Numbered from the stretch's first letter, positions 18,021-26,806 are shown. The stretch is DNA of 64,000 nt from Pedobacter sp. AK013 (GCF_014205835.1 NZ_JACHCQ010000007.1:1-64000), one strand, 5' to 3'. Notes: generated by a model from the letters alone, not told the origin. Program-made: numbers and translations.

Positions 18021-18698
18021 CTTGAGCGTTAATTATCAACTAAAATACTGATTTATCTCGAAAAACTATAGACAATTCGGAAGTAGATAAAATCGAAAGA
18101 AATAAATTCAGCGTTTTCCAGTCTTTATAGAATAATTTATTCAATCTATCAAAAAAATCCCGGTAGACATCAGAGCGGAGAACTGCCGATTCCGCTGGCA
18201 GGAAAAGAGCCCAAGCCTGCCTCGATAGACTGCCAGGCAAAAAACACTCCTGTCTAAAATGTTGTACCAAAAGCAATCCCTAATTGCTCAAAAATCTCTC
18301 TGCCCGATATCTAGCCAGTAATCCTTTTTTTTAGGCCTTTACACAGTATATTTCCTCCCTATAACCAAAAAAAGAATGCCTACCCCTCAGCCAATGCGCA
18401 TGAATGGCTGAGATATTATAAGGTCATGCCAAGACAATAAATAAATGAGACGAGCTGCATTTTTCCTGATGATTATCTGTTTTGGATCCAGGGCAATTGG
18501 TATAAACAAGTATGTAACGGAGCCTATGGCTTCGTTAACATTTTTTCTAATATAAAGTGCTCCCGCCATTCCTGCATAGAAATAGTCGGCCCTTATCGCC
18601 CGCCTGACTTAACGTTGTGAATCTATTTATAAATTCTATTTCTCCAACCTCCGAAAAGTGAATTAGGCCATTTTCCATTTTTGAAAGGGATGGACAAG
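18021..18698. other. 678-base region without a gene
   Basis: Several open frames occur here on the minus strand but they lack any recognisable domain, overlap each other, and start without ribosome binding sites. The composition is ordinary and I see no inverted repeat strong enough for a terminator. It separates the TcmP operon from the small protein next to the integrase. Decayed sequence of the mobile element is the likely content. Confidence 0.4.
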
Positions 18699-19049
18699 AT
18701 GGAAGAAAAAATATTAGATGCCACAATAAACGGGTCAAAAAAAATCGCAGAGAAAAACTACATCCAAACTCTTCCAAAATTACTGGAAAGCATAGAAAAA
18801 GGTGAGATTTCAACAGAGCTCGTTATTATGCGCCTATTTGAAACGGTTGTAGAACTCGAAAAAAAACTTGACAGCTTTAGCACGAAATTCACCCACCTAG
18901 CAGATATTGCCAGGAAAATAACAGAAATACACGCACTGCATTTCCCCAGCAATTCTTTTTTGAAAAAAGAAGACAGCCTAAAGGCCCAATATCTTGCCCA
19001 GATCTTATTGGATATCCCACGAAAACGCAAAAGATCAAAGCTATATTAG
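18699..19049 (+). CDS. Unknown 116-residue protein next to the integrase
   Basis: The protein is mostly helical and charged, with ends rich in lysine and arginine (PRKRKRSKLY). No domain is recognised. I chose the ATG at 18699 because AAAGGG at 18684-18689 provides a ribosome binding site at a suitable distance; an upstream TTG and an ATG at 18690 are poorer. Its stop overlaps the integrase stop by 4 bases on the opposite strand, and this convergent layout places it within the island recombination module. An accessory factor for excision is possible, but no helix-turn-helix is evident. Confidence 0.5.
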   Translation: MEEKILDATINGSKKIAEKNYIQTLPKLLESIEKGEISTELVIMRLFETVVELEKKLDSFSTKFTHLADIARKITEIHALHFPSNSFLKKEDSLKAQYLAQILLDIPRKRKRSKLY

Positions 19050-20242
19050 ATCTTTGGGATGACCTTATCTGTTTTTACGAATTTTAAGAGATCTTTGAGG
19101 TATGTCTCCGTCTCTGCCAGACTTCCGTGCCTGTTGGCCGAACAAATTTCAGCCAGGGTCCAGCCCGCTTTAAATTTCTGGACATTGGAAAGATGCTTGA
19201 ACGAATAAAGTGTATAGTTCTTATTTAAAAGATTTGTCTCTTCCAGGCATTTCTGAAATTTATTATAGGGCGTATTTTCTCCAATCCTTTCCGGACCGAC
19301 TATCGAAGTAGTAGAACCAAGTAGATAATAATCATCCGGATAAGTCGCGATCTTTAGTGGCTTTAGCTCCTTCAACAGACTAGGGTCAATATGTACGGGC
19401 AGTGACTTTTTATTCTTAGCGACTGACGCCGGAACCGTAATTACATTTCTTTTGAGGTCGATATACTTCAATTGCAGGTAACGGAGCTCCTTAGGCCTGA
19501 TACAGGTATAGTAAATCATGCGAACGAATAAAAGACAATACGGATCGTGTTTTTTTAACCAGACCATAATCTTTTTAAAGTCCTCATCAGAAAATATCTG
19601 GTGCGATTCGGTCTTGATTTTGGTTCTGGTCTCCGTATCAGTAACCGGATTAACAGGAATATATTTGTTAACCTTTAAATACCTGAAATAGTTGTTGAGT
19701 ATGATTCTGGCACTGTTATAGGTCACACCAACCCATTTCTCATTTCTTTCCATTGTATTGAGAAAATCTGTAATCTCATAATCTGTGATTTCGGTTACTT
19801 TTTTATCCTCACCATAGTAACTGATGAACTGGTTAACCTTGGAAAGGTAAGATCTGCGGGATTTCTCCCTGGTGCCCTTTGCTATATGATACTGTTCAAA
19901 CAGTATTTTAGCCTGCAACAGGTTTATCGAACTGATCTGTTTTTTGAGTTCCTCATTGGATCTTTCATCAAGCGGATTCCAGCCCCCTTCCAATGCCACC
20001 GTATAAGCTTCGCATAACCGTGTAAAATGCTTAAGCTTTTCGTGTGGATCTTTTATCCGGTTAAGGTTCTTGGTCGGCCTGAACCTTTCCATCTGACCAG
20101 TCTGTGGGTTGTGGAAAAAAAATTCGACATACCAGCTCTGGAGGGCTTCTTCTTTAGCCCATGTGCTACCTTTAGGAACAGATTCAATCTTTTTCCCTTT
20201 AAATAATCTTGGAATGGTGTAGGGTAAGTCCGGAATTTCCAT
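19046..20242 (-). CDS. Tyrosine recombinase/integrase of the island
   Basis: A ~398-residue tyrosine recombinase. The N-terminal part has a core-binding fold, and the catalytic part has the CIRPKELRYLQL arginine box and a C-terminal NRHGSLAETETYLKDL that carries the nucleophilic tyrosine. Box II reads YSFKHLS instead of the common H-x-x-R, a variation seen in Bacteroidota integrases. The open frame extends to 20476 through the tRNA T arm, but that stretch is a read-through artefact; I chose ATG at 20242 before MEIPDLPY. It would catalyse integration at the 3' end of the tRNA-Ala gene. Confidence 0.85.
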   Translation of the reverse strand: MEIPDLPYTIPRLFKGKKIESVPKGSTWAKEEALQSWYVEFFFHNPQTGQMERFRPTKNLNRIKDPHEKLKHFTRLCEAYTVALEGGWNPLDERSNEELKKQISSINLLQAKILFEQYHIAKGTREKSRRSYLSKVNQFISYYGEDKKVTEITDYEITDFLNTMERNEKWVGVTYNSARIILNNYFRYLKVNKYIPVNPVTDTETRTKIKTESHQIFSDEDFKKIMVWLKKHDPYCLLFVRMIYYTCIRPKELRYLQLKYIDLKRNVITVPASVAKNKKSLPVHIDPSLLKELKPLKIATYPDDYYLLGSTTSIVGPERIGENTPYNKFQKCLEETNLLNKNYTLYSFKHLSNVQKFKAGWTLAEICSANRHGSLAETETYLKDLLKFVKTDKVIPKI

Positions 20243-20293
20243 AGAACTCAAAGTCCTATTTCGCAGTGGAATTTTATCGGAGATTGGATTTTT

Positions 20294-20334
20294 AAAACCA
20301 TCAAACAACTTATCTGTAGTTATTTGATGGTTTT
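20294..20334 (-). terminator. Intrinsic terminator between tRNA-Ala and integrase
   Basis: A perfect 12-base inverted repeat, AAAACCATCAAA (20294-20305) and TTTGATGGTTTT (20323-20334), with a short inner AACT/AGTT pairing. Read on the minus strand it ends in a T-rich stretch. It lies just after the tRNA and would stop tRNA transcription before it reaches the integrase. The start of the integrase at 20242 is downstream of it. Confidence 0.7.
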
Positions 20335-20448
20335 TTGTGGAGAATGCCAGATTATTTGACCTCTCTTTTTTCTGTGGCTGAGTTTTGGCTGAGTAGACGC
20401 CATTTAACTCATTAAAACACTGACTATCAGTAGTGTTACGGGTACCTG

Positions 20449-20522
20449 TGGAGAATATCGGATTCGAACCGATCACCTCTTCACTGCCAGCGAAGCGCTC
20501 TAGCCAAATGAGCTAATCCCCC
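20449..20522 (-). tRNA. tRNA-Ala (anticodon GGC)
   Basis: A 74-base cloverleaf can be drawn: acceptor GGGGGAT with ATTCTCC (two G-T pairs), D arm GCTC/GAGC, anticodon stem CTTCG/TGAAG and loop CTGGCAG, giving anticodon GGC, and T arm ATCGG-TTCGAAT-CCGAT. The discriminator base is A. CCA is not encoded. The 3' end is the integration target: the integrase gene lies directly downstream. Confidence 0.9.
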
Positions 20523-20641
20523 AGGAAATTTTAAAGTTCAATAAACAATTAAGAATAACCAACAATTGAAAACAAGCTTCCTGCTTGAGCAGCAAAAATA
20601 GCAAATACTTTCTCGAATGCAAATCATAATTCAATTTTTAA

Positions 20642-20851
20642 TTAATCTTTAGGTTTAAAAGCAAACATGGCCATTAAACTGGTTACCGCAAAAACCGATT
20701 GCATGGGATAATTGATGAACAGAAAAAGTATAAATGTGGCAATAAGTAACAATACAAAAAACATCATAGCCTTAAAAGCAGTGTCCATATAACACATGGC
20801 TACAACAGCCAAAAGGTAAAAAGGAATAATAACGGCAGCTATAAACATCAC
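20642..20851 (-). CDS. Small two-helix membrane protein (unknown)
   Basis: A 69-residue protein made almost entirely of two hydrophobic helices (about residues 2-22 and 28-60), ending in a short charged tail FKPKD. It carries no signature of a known family. A small inner-membrane protein is most likely. It lies right after the tRNA, outside the island, transcribed in the same direction as the downstream CAT-like operon but separated from it. Confidence 0.55.
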   Translation of the reverse strand: MMFIAAVIIPFYLLAVVAMCYMDTAFKAMMFFVLLLIATFILFLFINYPMQSVFAVTSLMAMFAFKPKD

Positions 20852-20919
20852 CGAAAATAAATTCCTAATATTAACCGAACATTAAATATCCTTTAGGTTT
20901 AATTCCTAAAAGGTTTAGG

Positions 20920-21564
20920 TTAAACATACGCGTTAACTTCCTTGTTGCTTAATAGCTCTTGATAGCAATCTACAAACTGGGCAACATTAAACCCATCCAT
21001 CAAAGCATGGTTTACATGTATGGAAACCGACATTACTTTTCTTTCGTTTTCATCTCTAAGCTTGCCAAAAGATATTTTAGGGCAGCTGTCCTGATAAGAA
21101 AAATTGCGCGCATGCGATAAGGAAGTGAAATTTAACCAGGGCAGTGCCGAATAGTGGATCACATTTTCGCCTGACGAGGAAGGGATTAAGCCTGTGCTGG
21201 TCTGTACTTTTTCAATCTCCTTATTGGCTGCAGTTCTAAAATCTTTAAAGTCATTATAGAAATCCATGTATCCAAATCCAAAGGTACCATTTGGCCTGTT
21301 AATGGTAGCGGCGGCATTCACGCTACTGTACTTCCAAACTTCGCCATCAATAATGCGGTATCTAAAAGGTTCTATCTGATTGGCAGCTACCAGCGATTTG
21401 TGCAGATAAAGCAGGAAAAAAGAAACGTGATGTTCTTTTGCTTCTTCGTAGGTGGCGGTACAATCTACCTCTACGGTTACGCCGAAGAAAGGTTCTTCAA
21501 AAGCGCTAAAAAATTTAAAATGATCTTTTCTGATCCAGGTGTTTATATCTATTTTTTCTTTCAT
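20920..21564 (-). CDS. Chloramphenicol acetyltransferase-like protein
   Basis: A 214-residue protein of the CatA type fold. The active-site box H183-x2-H186-x3-D190-G191 in SIHVNHALMDGFNVAQF matches the family, where the histidine activates the hydroxyl acceptor and acetyl-CoA is the donor. Family length and the early RKDHFKFF start fit. In Bacteroidota such proteins are widespread and often not resistance enzymes, so the substrate is open. It overlaps the HAD gene by 4 bases, implying an operon. Confidence 0.82.
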   Translation of the reverse strand: MKEKIDINTWIRKDHFKFFSAFEEPFFGVTVEVDCTATYEEAKEHHVSFFLLYLHKSLVAANQIEPFRYRIIDGEVWKYSSVNAAATINRPNGTFGFGYMDFYNDFKDFRTAANKEIEKVQTSTGLIPSSSGENVIHYSALPWLNFTSLSHARNFSYQDSCPKISFGKLRDENERKVMSVSIHVNHALMDGFNVAQFVDCYQELLSNKEVNAYV

Positions 21565-22256
21565 TCAATTAATTTTGGTAAAACATCAGATAGACTTTCC
21601 ATCTGATAAAAATTTGCATGTTCAATAGTATGGTCGATACTCTCATGCACCCATGTAATATGGAAAGGGATGTGAACGGCATGTCCGCCAATATTCAATA
21701 CAGGTAAAACGTCCGATTTTAAGGAATTGCCCAACATTAAAAACTCCTCGGGTTTACAATCCAGGTGTTTAATCAATTTTTGATAATCCTTTTCCTGTTT
21801 ATCGCTCATAATTTCGATGTGGTGAAAATAATGATCCAGTCCTGATTTCGTCAATTTCCTTTGCTGATCTAGTAAATCGCCTTTGGTAGCTACAACAAGT
21901 TTATATTTTCCAATTAAGGTTTTTAATACCTCTTCTACCCCATCAAGTAATACAACTGGTTTATTGAGCATTTCTTTTCCCAGTTCGAGTATTTTCTCTA
22001 CAATTATTGGGTCAATTTTCCCTAAAGAAATTTTCATGGCAGTTTCCGTCATGCTCAGCATAAAACCTTTAATTCCATAACCATAAAGTGGCAAATTGAC
22101 CATTTCAGTTTTATAAAGCTCAGCCAAAATACTGTGTCGGGGCATAAAATCTTCTAAAAGACCTGCAAAATGCTCTTCGGTTTCACGGAAGTAGGGCTCG
22201 TTTACCCAAAGGGTATCGTCAGCATCAAAAGCAATTACAGTAATTTGATTTTTCAT
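21561..22256 (-). CDS. HAD-superfamily hydrolase
   Basis: A ~231-residue HAD phosphatase. Motif I is AFDADDTLW near the start (nucleophile and general acid aspartates), with motif II around VVATKGD and motif III lysine in KQEKDYQKLIKHL, and motif IV GNSLKSDVLP. The class is a haloacid dehalogenase-like phosphatase of small molecules. I chose ATG at 22256; the open frame extends 13 codons further without support. It overlaps the CAT-like gene by 4 bases. Upstream is a divergent Crp/Fnr regulator, and a minus-strand TAnnTTTG box lies at 22279-22286. Confidence 0.8.
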   Translation of the reverse strand: MKNQITVIAFDADDTLWVNEPYFRETEEHFAGLLEDFMPRHSILAELYKTEMVNLPLYGYGIKGFMLSMTETAMKISLGKIDPIIVEKILELGKEMLNKPVVLLDGVEEVLKTLIGKYKLVVATKGDLLDQQRKLTKSGLDHYFHHIEIMSDKQEKDYQKLIKHLDCKPEEFLMLGNSLKSDVLPVLNIGGHAVHIPFHITWVHESIDHTIEHANFYQMESLSDVLPKLIE

Positions 22257-22278
22257 GGTTATGCTTACTTTAGTGCCA

Positions 22279-22286
22279 CAAAAGTA
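22279..22286 (-). promoter_or_regulatory. TACTTTTG -7 box for the HAD/CAT operon
   Basis: The minus strand reads TACTTTTG here, matching TAnnTTTG. It is about 23 bases upstream of the chosen HAD start (22256). No good -33 TTTG is found at the expected distance. Confidence 0.4.
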
Positions 22287-22334
22287 AAGCAACAACTTCC
22301 TTTAAAAAAGGACATTTGTCTCGACTAATTAAAT

Positions 22335-22976
22335 ATGCTACGTACCAACCTTACTTTCTTATCTTTTATTGAACGTTTTTGTACCGAAAATGAAGGAGAA
22401 GCCATTACAATTAAAAACTTTAAAGCAGGGTATAAATTTATTGAACAGGGCGAAAAAATCAGAAACATCTACATCATTAAAGATGGGATCAGCAAATGTT
22501 TTATTTCTGAAGAAAATGGCAAAGATTTTATTATCGAGTTTTTAGGTAAGGGCGAAGTGGTTGGCGAATTAGAAGCTTTAAAAAAGATTGATTGTTTGTG
22601 CAATGTAGCCGCGATAAGTGATGTTACCACCTATGTTATTCCTGACCATCTTTTCCTTTCTTTGATAAGCAAGAGTAGCGAATTTACTACAATCTTACTC
22701 CAGGAATTATCTACCAGAATTATACAAACTAGTACACGTGCGTCTTTTCAACAGCTATACACTTTAGAATATGCACTTTTAAAATTGCTCAAACTGCAGG
22801 CCGATGAGCACATTTCGATATCAAAAGAAGACATGGCTGCCTATCTGGGTATTTCTGTAAGAAGCTTTAACAGAAGCTTAAAGCAAGTTGTAAATAAAGA
22901 GGGTTTTGACACTCCTGAATTTAAAAACATCTTACAGCTAAGCAACATGAAAAAACTATTGGAACGATTAAAATAA
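22335..22976 (+). CDS. Crp/Fnr-family transcription regulator
   Basis: A 213-residue regulator. The N-terminal ~120 residues form a cyclic-nucleotide-binding-like beta barrel (GYKFIEQGEKIRNIYIIKDGIS), followed by the dimer helix and a winged-helix DNA-binding domain with the recognition helix SVRSFNRSLKQVV. It is divergent from the HAD/CAT operon and is probably its regulator. The ligand is unknown; the residues normally needed for cAMP binding are not conserved enough to claim it. Confidence 0.85.
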   Translation: MLRTNLTFLSFIERFCTENEGEAITIKNFKAGYKFIEQGEKIRNIYIIKDGISKCFISEENGKDFIIEFLGKGEVVGELEALKKIDCLCNVAAISDVTTYVIPDHLFLSLISKSSEFTTILLQELSTRIIQTSTRASFQQLYTLEYALLKLLKLQADEHISISKEDMAAYLGISVRSFNRSLKQVVNKEGFDTPEFKNILQLSNMKKLLERLK

Positions 22977-23305
22977 TCGCACCTGTTTATGGTATAATTA
23001 TTGCTCACAAAGTATTTTGAAATTAACTGTAACGTTTCTGCTATTTGGTCCGTTTAGGTTAAAAAAAGAAATTAATTAATCTATGTCTTTCTCTCAAAAT
23101 CAATATTACACACACAAACACACATACAAATGAAAAACTACAACCACCAATTCACCCTAAGATTTCCAAGTTAATCGATATTAAGGAGTGGTATCTATTT
23201 AGAATGGATCACTCTGCAATGTAATGATATCCTTAATTATCATTTAATAAAGCTTATGGCAGTTGCCCATTTGCAATAATTGATTTCAGCTAATCTTAAT
23301 TAAAC
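22977..23305. other. 329-base region without a gene
   Basis: No coding frame is credible. An AC-rich stretch (23106-23128) and AT-rich sequence are present. I see no promoter match good enough to name. Confidence 0.4.
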
Positions 23306-23917
23306 ATGAGTGCTTATATAAACATTTACACCAATTCCTTAACAGACGATCTTATCCCAACAATTTTAAAACGTTTAAATGAACATGAAAATGTTCTGGA
23401 TATTAATTCGTCTTTTTCATTTAGGAACCCGAACGGAAACCTACCAATTGTTTTTAAATGGGACAAACCCAGCTTGGAAATATTTAATGAGAATAACCTA
23501 AAACTAAATTTTAGCGTGTCGCTTAAATCCTTCGATCTGAAAGAATACAAGAAAAAACTTTTTAAAGAAAAAATCATCAAACAGAGTTTTGTCCAAAAGA
23601 TATTGGGTTTATTCAAAAAGAAAAAAAGAAAGAAGGTTGCAAAACCTATAAAATTAAGCGCAGAAGTTGAGGCTCAGCTTCAAAACTACAGCAAAGTATT
23701 TTCTTTAAAGTACCATTCTGGAGATGTTTTCGAAAATCATTTTGCAACCTTAATTGGTGCAATTATTACCGAGCTGACCAATGGCGTTTGTCATTTCACT
23801 CAAGAAAACGTTTGGTACGATGCAAAAAACGCATTAAGAGAATCGTTGGTTAACTTATACACACTTGAAGAATTGCCAAACCACATTAACAAAAATGCGG
23901 TTGCGGTTGCGAGCTAA
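23306..23917 (+). CDS. Unknown 203-residue protein
   Basis: I do not recognise this protein. The N-terminal ~80 residues look beta-rich (INIYTNSL start), a very basic segment (KKKKRKKVAKP, residues ~105-115) sits in the middle, and the C-terminal part is helical with a conserved-looking GDVFENHFATLIGAIITELTNG stretch. It has no signal peptide or membrane helix, so it is probably cytoplasmic. It stands alone with a strong terminator directly after its stop. Confidence 0.55.
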   Translation: MSAYINIYTNSLTDDLIPTILKRLNEHENVLDINSSFSFRNPNGNLPIVFKWDKPSLEIFNENNLKLNFSVSLKSFDLKEYKKKLFKEKIIKQSFVQKILGLFKKKKRKKVAKPIKLSAEVEAQLQNYSKVFSLKYHSGDVFENHFATLIGAIITELTNGVCHFTQENVWYDAKNALRESLVNLYTLEELPNHINKNAVAVAS

Positions 23918-23922
23918 AAATT

Positions 23923-23977
23923 AATAAAGCCAATATCAAAACCTACTAAACATAGGGTAATTGATATTGGCTTTATT
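23923..23977 (+). terminator. Intrinsic terminator with 17-base perfect stem
   Basis: The stem arms at 23923-23939 and 23961-23977 are exact complements (AATAAAGCCAATATCAA and its reverse complement), with a 21-base loop, followed by T-rich sequence. It starts 5 bases after the stop of the preceding gene. Confidence 0.75.
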
Positions 23978-24404
23978 TTTGGTAATCATTACTTTAACAG
24001 CTCAGGGCACTAATATTTATTCTTTATAGATTTTTAGTTTTGTCTTAACACAACCTTCATGCTGAATTTATTTTACAAGTAAAATTAGTATTTTCAATTG
24101 GCTTGCAGCTATAGTGCGGTCAACATCTTTCCTACAATATAGGCCCTCAAATAAATCCAGAGTGACAGCTCTAATATTAAAATCTACACAACACCTATTA
24201 ACAATTCCCAAATCGAGTTTTCTTCCTCAATATCTGTCAAATCACTAAACATTTAAGGGCAAAACTTGTTAGTTAAATAAACAAGAGGAAACACGAATAA
24301 CTTGCCAAAATCAGGAAATCTTTTTTTAGTTTTACTACGGTGTGAATACCTTGTTTAGTGCTCATTATAATTATATATCCTAAAATTCTATTTAAAGCAA
24401 AAGC
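23978..24404. other. 427-base region without a gene
   Basis: No coding frame is credible. It contains a partial match to the ATGCTGAA...TTCAGCAT hairpin family (around 24056-24083) and a long AT-rich approach to the carbonic anhydrase gene. A near-consensus TACCTTG lies around 24347; it is one T short of TAnnTTTG. Confidence 0.4.
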
Positions 24405-25031
24405 ATGAATGTAGCAGAAGTTTTTAAGAACAACGAAAAATGGATTGCCGAGAAATTGGCCATTAATCCTGATTATTTCACTGAATTATCGAAAGGCCAA
24501 AGTCCTGAGTTTTTGTACATCGGGTGTTCTGATAGCCGCGTTACTGCAGAAGATTTAATGGGCATACAACCAGGTCAGGCTTTTGTACACCGGAATGTAG
24601 CCAATCTGGTAAACAATGTGGATTTAAACGTAATGACCGTTTTAAATTATGCCGTACGCCACTTAAAAGTAAACCATATTGTGGTTTGCGGCCACTATAA
24701 TTGTGGCGGCGTTAAAGCAGCCATGCAGCCTGCAGATTTAGGCATATTAAATCCTTGGTTAAGAAATATCCGCGATGTTTACCGCATCCACAAAGATGAG
24801 TTAAATGCCATTGAAGATGAAAGCACACGCTACAACAGACTGGTAGAACTGAATGTTCAGGAGCAATGTGTTAACCTCTTAAAAACCGCAGCAGTACAAG
24901 AGGCAATTTCAGAACGAGGTTTAACCGTTCATGGTTGGGTATTTGACATCCATACAGGCAGGTTAATCGACCTAAAAATCGATTTCGAAAAGATTTTGAA
25001 GGATATTAAGGAGATTTATAATCTTTATTAG
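24405..25031 (+). CDS. can: Beta-class carbonic anhydrase
   Basis: A 208-residue enzyme that interconverts CO2 and bicarbonate. Zinc ligands are seen in the family contexts YIGCSDSRV and CGHYNCGG, with the C-S-D-S-R motif giving the first cysteine and the aspartate-arginine pair, and H-x2-C giving the others. Length and the HRNVAN motif are typical of the beta class. The enzyme is cytoplasmic. The gene is monocistronic and converges with kduD across a strong hairpin. Confidence 0.92.
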   Translation: MNVAEVFKNNEKWIAEKLAINPDYFTELSKGQSPEFLYIGCSDSRVTAEDLMGIQPGQAFVHRNVANLVNNVDLNVMTVLNYAVRHLKVNHIVVCGHYNCGGVKAAMQPADLGILNPWLRNIRDVYRIHKDELNAIEDESTRYNRLVELNVQEQCVNLLKTAAVQEAISERGLTVHGWVFDIHTGRLIDLKIDFEKILKDIKEIYNLY

Positions 25032-25071
25032 TTCACAGTCATAAGTACAAAGCCTTTAGTCCTAATGAAAT

Positions 25072-25104
25072 AAACCTCACAGGTTTTAAAAACCTGTGAG
25101 GTTT
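25072..25104. terminator. Bidirectional terminator between can and kduD
   Basis: AAACCTCACAGGTTT and its complement flank a short loop (25072-25104), giving a near-perfect hairpin with T or A runs on both sides. It serves convergent genes, so it probably works in both directions. Confidence 0.75.
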
Positions 25105-25118
25105 GACTAAGGACGAAC

Positions 25119-25883
25119 TTACCTTCCCATCCAACCGCCATCAACGGTTAATATTGTTCCATGAACATAATCACTGGCTGTTGAGGCCAGGAATATGGTT
25201 GGCCCCTTAAAATCTTCTGGCGTTCCCCATCTTCCGGCAGGGATACGTGATAATATAGATGTACTTCTATCCTGGTCTTCGCGTAAAGCAGAAGTATTAT
25301 CGGTTGCGATATAACCAGGTGCAATTGCATTCACATTTACACCTTTTGATGCCCACTCGTTGGCAAAAGCTTTTGTTAAAGATGCAATTGCTCCTTTACT
25401 CGCTGCATAACCAGGAACGGTAATACCACCTTGGAATGATAGTAATGATGCAGTGAAAATTACTTTTCCGCTTCCTCTTGCAATCATTTCTCTACCAATT
25501 TCACGCGTTAAAATAAACGGTGCCGTTTGGTTTACCGCAATTACTTCATCCCAATATTCATCAGAGTGCTCTGCAATTGGCTGACGTAAAATCGTTCCTG
25601 CGTTATTTACCAAAATATCTATAACCGGATGATCGGCTTTTACCTGAGCAGCAAAAGCCAGGGTATTTTCGCGTTTACCAAAATCACACTGGTAAGCATA
25701 AAACTTTCTGCCCAGTGCTAAAACTTCTTTTTCTACCGTACTGTCCTGAAGTTCGAGACTTGCAGAAACGCCGATAATATCGGCACCTGCTTCGGCCAAA
25801 GCTAAAGCCATAGCTTTTCCTATTCCTCTTTTACAGCCAGTAACTAATGCCGTTTTACCTGCTAAATTAAATATGTTAGACAT
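25119..25883 (-). CDS. kduD: 2-dehydro-3-deoxy-D-gluconate 5-dehydrogenase (KduD)
   Basis: A 254-residue short-chain dehydrogenase. It has the nucleotide-binding TGCKRGIGKA motif near the start, the NNAG segment, and the YAASKGA active site. KduD reduces 3-deoxy-D-glycero-2,5-hexodiulosonate to 2-keto-3-deoxygluconate with NADH. The adjacent kduI and the upstream lyase genes make this assignment firm. The open frame begins with TTG at 25895; I chose ATG at 25883, just before the MSNIFNLAGKT start. It is the last gene of the polysaccharide locus. Confidence 0.88.
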   Translation of the reverse strand: MSNIFNLAGKTALVTGCKRGIGKAMALALAEAGADIIGVSASLELQDSTVEKEVLALGRKFYAYQCDFGKRENTLAFAAQVKADHPVIDILVNNAGTILRQPIAEHSDEYWDEVIAVNQTAPFILTREIGREMIARGSGKVIFTASLLSFQGGITVPGYAASKGAIASLTKAFANEWASKGVNVNAIAPGYIATDNTSALREDQDRSTSILSRIPAGRWGTPEDFKGPTIFLASTASDYVHGTILTVDGGWMGR

Positions 25884-25919
25884 GTTTTTATTCAATTGAT
25901 CATTTAAAAAAGAGCTCTC

Positions 25920-25935
25920 TCCCGAAAGTTCGGGA
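25920..25935. repeat. Short hairpin in the kduI-kduD spacer
   Basis: TCCCGAA and TTCGGGA flank a 2-base loop. It lies in the short gap between kduI and kduD and could temper readthrough or stabilise the upstream mRNA. Confidence 0.45.
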
Positions 25936-25966
25936 CTGTGCTCCAGTAGAGATAACGAGCGTAAAT

Positions 25967-26806
25967 TTATTTCAGTTCGTTAATGGCACAGTGATCCATA
26001 TCGCCATAATCTAAGTTTTCGCCGGCCATACCCCAAATAAAAGTATAATTGCTTGTACCTGCTCCAGAATGGATAGACCAGTTTGGAGAAATTACCGCCT
26101 GATCGTTCTGCATCCAAATATGACGGGTTTCTTGTGGTTGGCCCATAAAATGGCAAACACTCTGTCCTTTCGGAACTTCGAAATAGAAATAAGCTTCCAT
26201 CCTTCTATCGTGTGTATGTGCAGGCATAGTATTCCAAACACTGCCAGATTTTAACTCGGTCATCCCCATCTGCAACTGGCAGGTTGGTAAAACACTATTC
26301 ACCAGTAGTTTATTGATTATCCTATGATTAGCAGTTTCAGGCGTACCCAGTTCCACTATTTCAGCTTCGGCCTTACTTACTTTCTTGTTTGGATAGCTAT
26401 GGTGTGCTGGAGCAGAATTGATATACAATTTTGCGGCTTCGCCAGGGCTTGCAGATTCAAAAAATACTTCTTTAGTACCTTTACCAATATACAAAGCTTC
26501 TTTATAATCCAGCTCGTATTTTTCACCATCAGCAGTAACAATAGCTTTTCCGCCAACATTAATAATGCCCAGTTCTCTCCGTTCTAAAAAGTAGGTTGCT
26601 TTTAAGTCATCAGGGTTAGGAAGTGCTATTTTCTGATCAACAGGCATTGCACCCCCAACAATATATCTGTCAAAATGAGATAAGGTTAGGTTTACCTGGT
26701 TTGCCTCAAATACGTTTTCGATCAAGAAATTATCCCGCAAAGCTGCGGTATCCATGTGTTTAACTTCTTTAGGGCTTTGAGCGTAACGGCTTTCGAATTT
26801 GTTCAT
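25967..26806 (-). CDS. kduI: 5-dehydro-4-deoxy-D-glucuronate isomerase (KduI)
   Basis: A 279-residue cupin-like isomerase. It converts 5-keto-4-deoxyuronate into 3-deoxy-D-glycero-2,5-hexodiulosonate. The metal-binding signature THDRRMEAYFYF (about residues 198-209) and a second histidine region MDHCAINE near the end fit KduI of E. coli and pectin degraders. Length is normal. It lies between DUF2264 and kduD in the polysaccharide locus and acts in the cytoplasm on the monomer released by GH88. Confidence 0.92.
   Translation of the reverse strand: MNKFESRYAQSPKEVKHMDTAALRDNFLIENVFEANQVNLTLSHFDRYIVGGAMPVDQKIALPNPDDLKATYFLERRELGIINVGGKAIVTADGEKYELDYKEALYIGKGTKEVFFESASPGEAAKLYINSAPAHHSYPNKKVSKAEAEIVELGTPETANHRIINKLLVNSVLPTCQLQMGMTELKSGSVWNTMPAHTHDRRMEAYFYFEVPKGQSVCHFMGQPQETRHIWMQNDQAVISPNWSIHSGAGTSNYTFIWGMAGENLDYGDMDHCAINELK

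Larger units (their letters stand above)
1..20448. mobile_element. Integrative mobilisable island at tRNA-Ala (left end not resolved)
   Basis: The right boundary is the 3' end of a tRNA-Ala gene, with a tyrosine integrase immediately next to it, the usual arrangement for tRNA-targeting islands. Inside are a MobC-like protein, a relaxase and a coupling protein in one operon, plus cargo typical of defence islands. No VirB/Tra mating-pair genes are visible, so transfer would need a helper or genes to the left. I did not find a second copy of the tRNA 3' end, so the left boundary is set at the window edge only by default. The cargo at 497-7368 may partly be older chromosomal sequence. Confidence 0.55.

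Noticed and set aside
18040..18813. Three open frames on the minus strand in the gap after TcmP
   Set aside because: They overlap one another and the real gene at 18699, show no domain, and have no ribosome binding site.
1..20448. Retron, reverse transcriptase or diversity-generating system
   Set aside because: No reverse transcriptase motif (YxDD) is present in any frame I read, and no template/variable repeat pair is visible.
20336..20456. TGTGGAGAAT repeated at 20336-20345 and 20447-20456 as att sites
   Set aside because: A 10-base match 111 bases apart is too short, and both copies lie on the same side of the integrase.
20243..20476. N-terminal extension of the integrase frame into the tRNA
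   Set aside because: The first ~10 codons are the tRNA T arm read as protein, and the terminator lies within the stretch. The ATG at 20242 gives a normal integrase start.
20920..21564. Acquired chloramphenicol resistance gene
   Set aside because: The active site is intact, but the gene lies in chromosomal context with a HAD gene, and such proteins are common in Bacteroidota without a resistance role.
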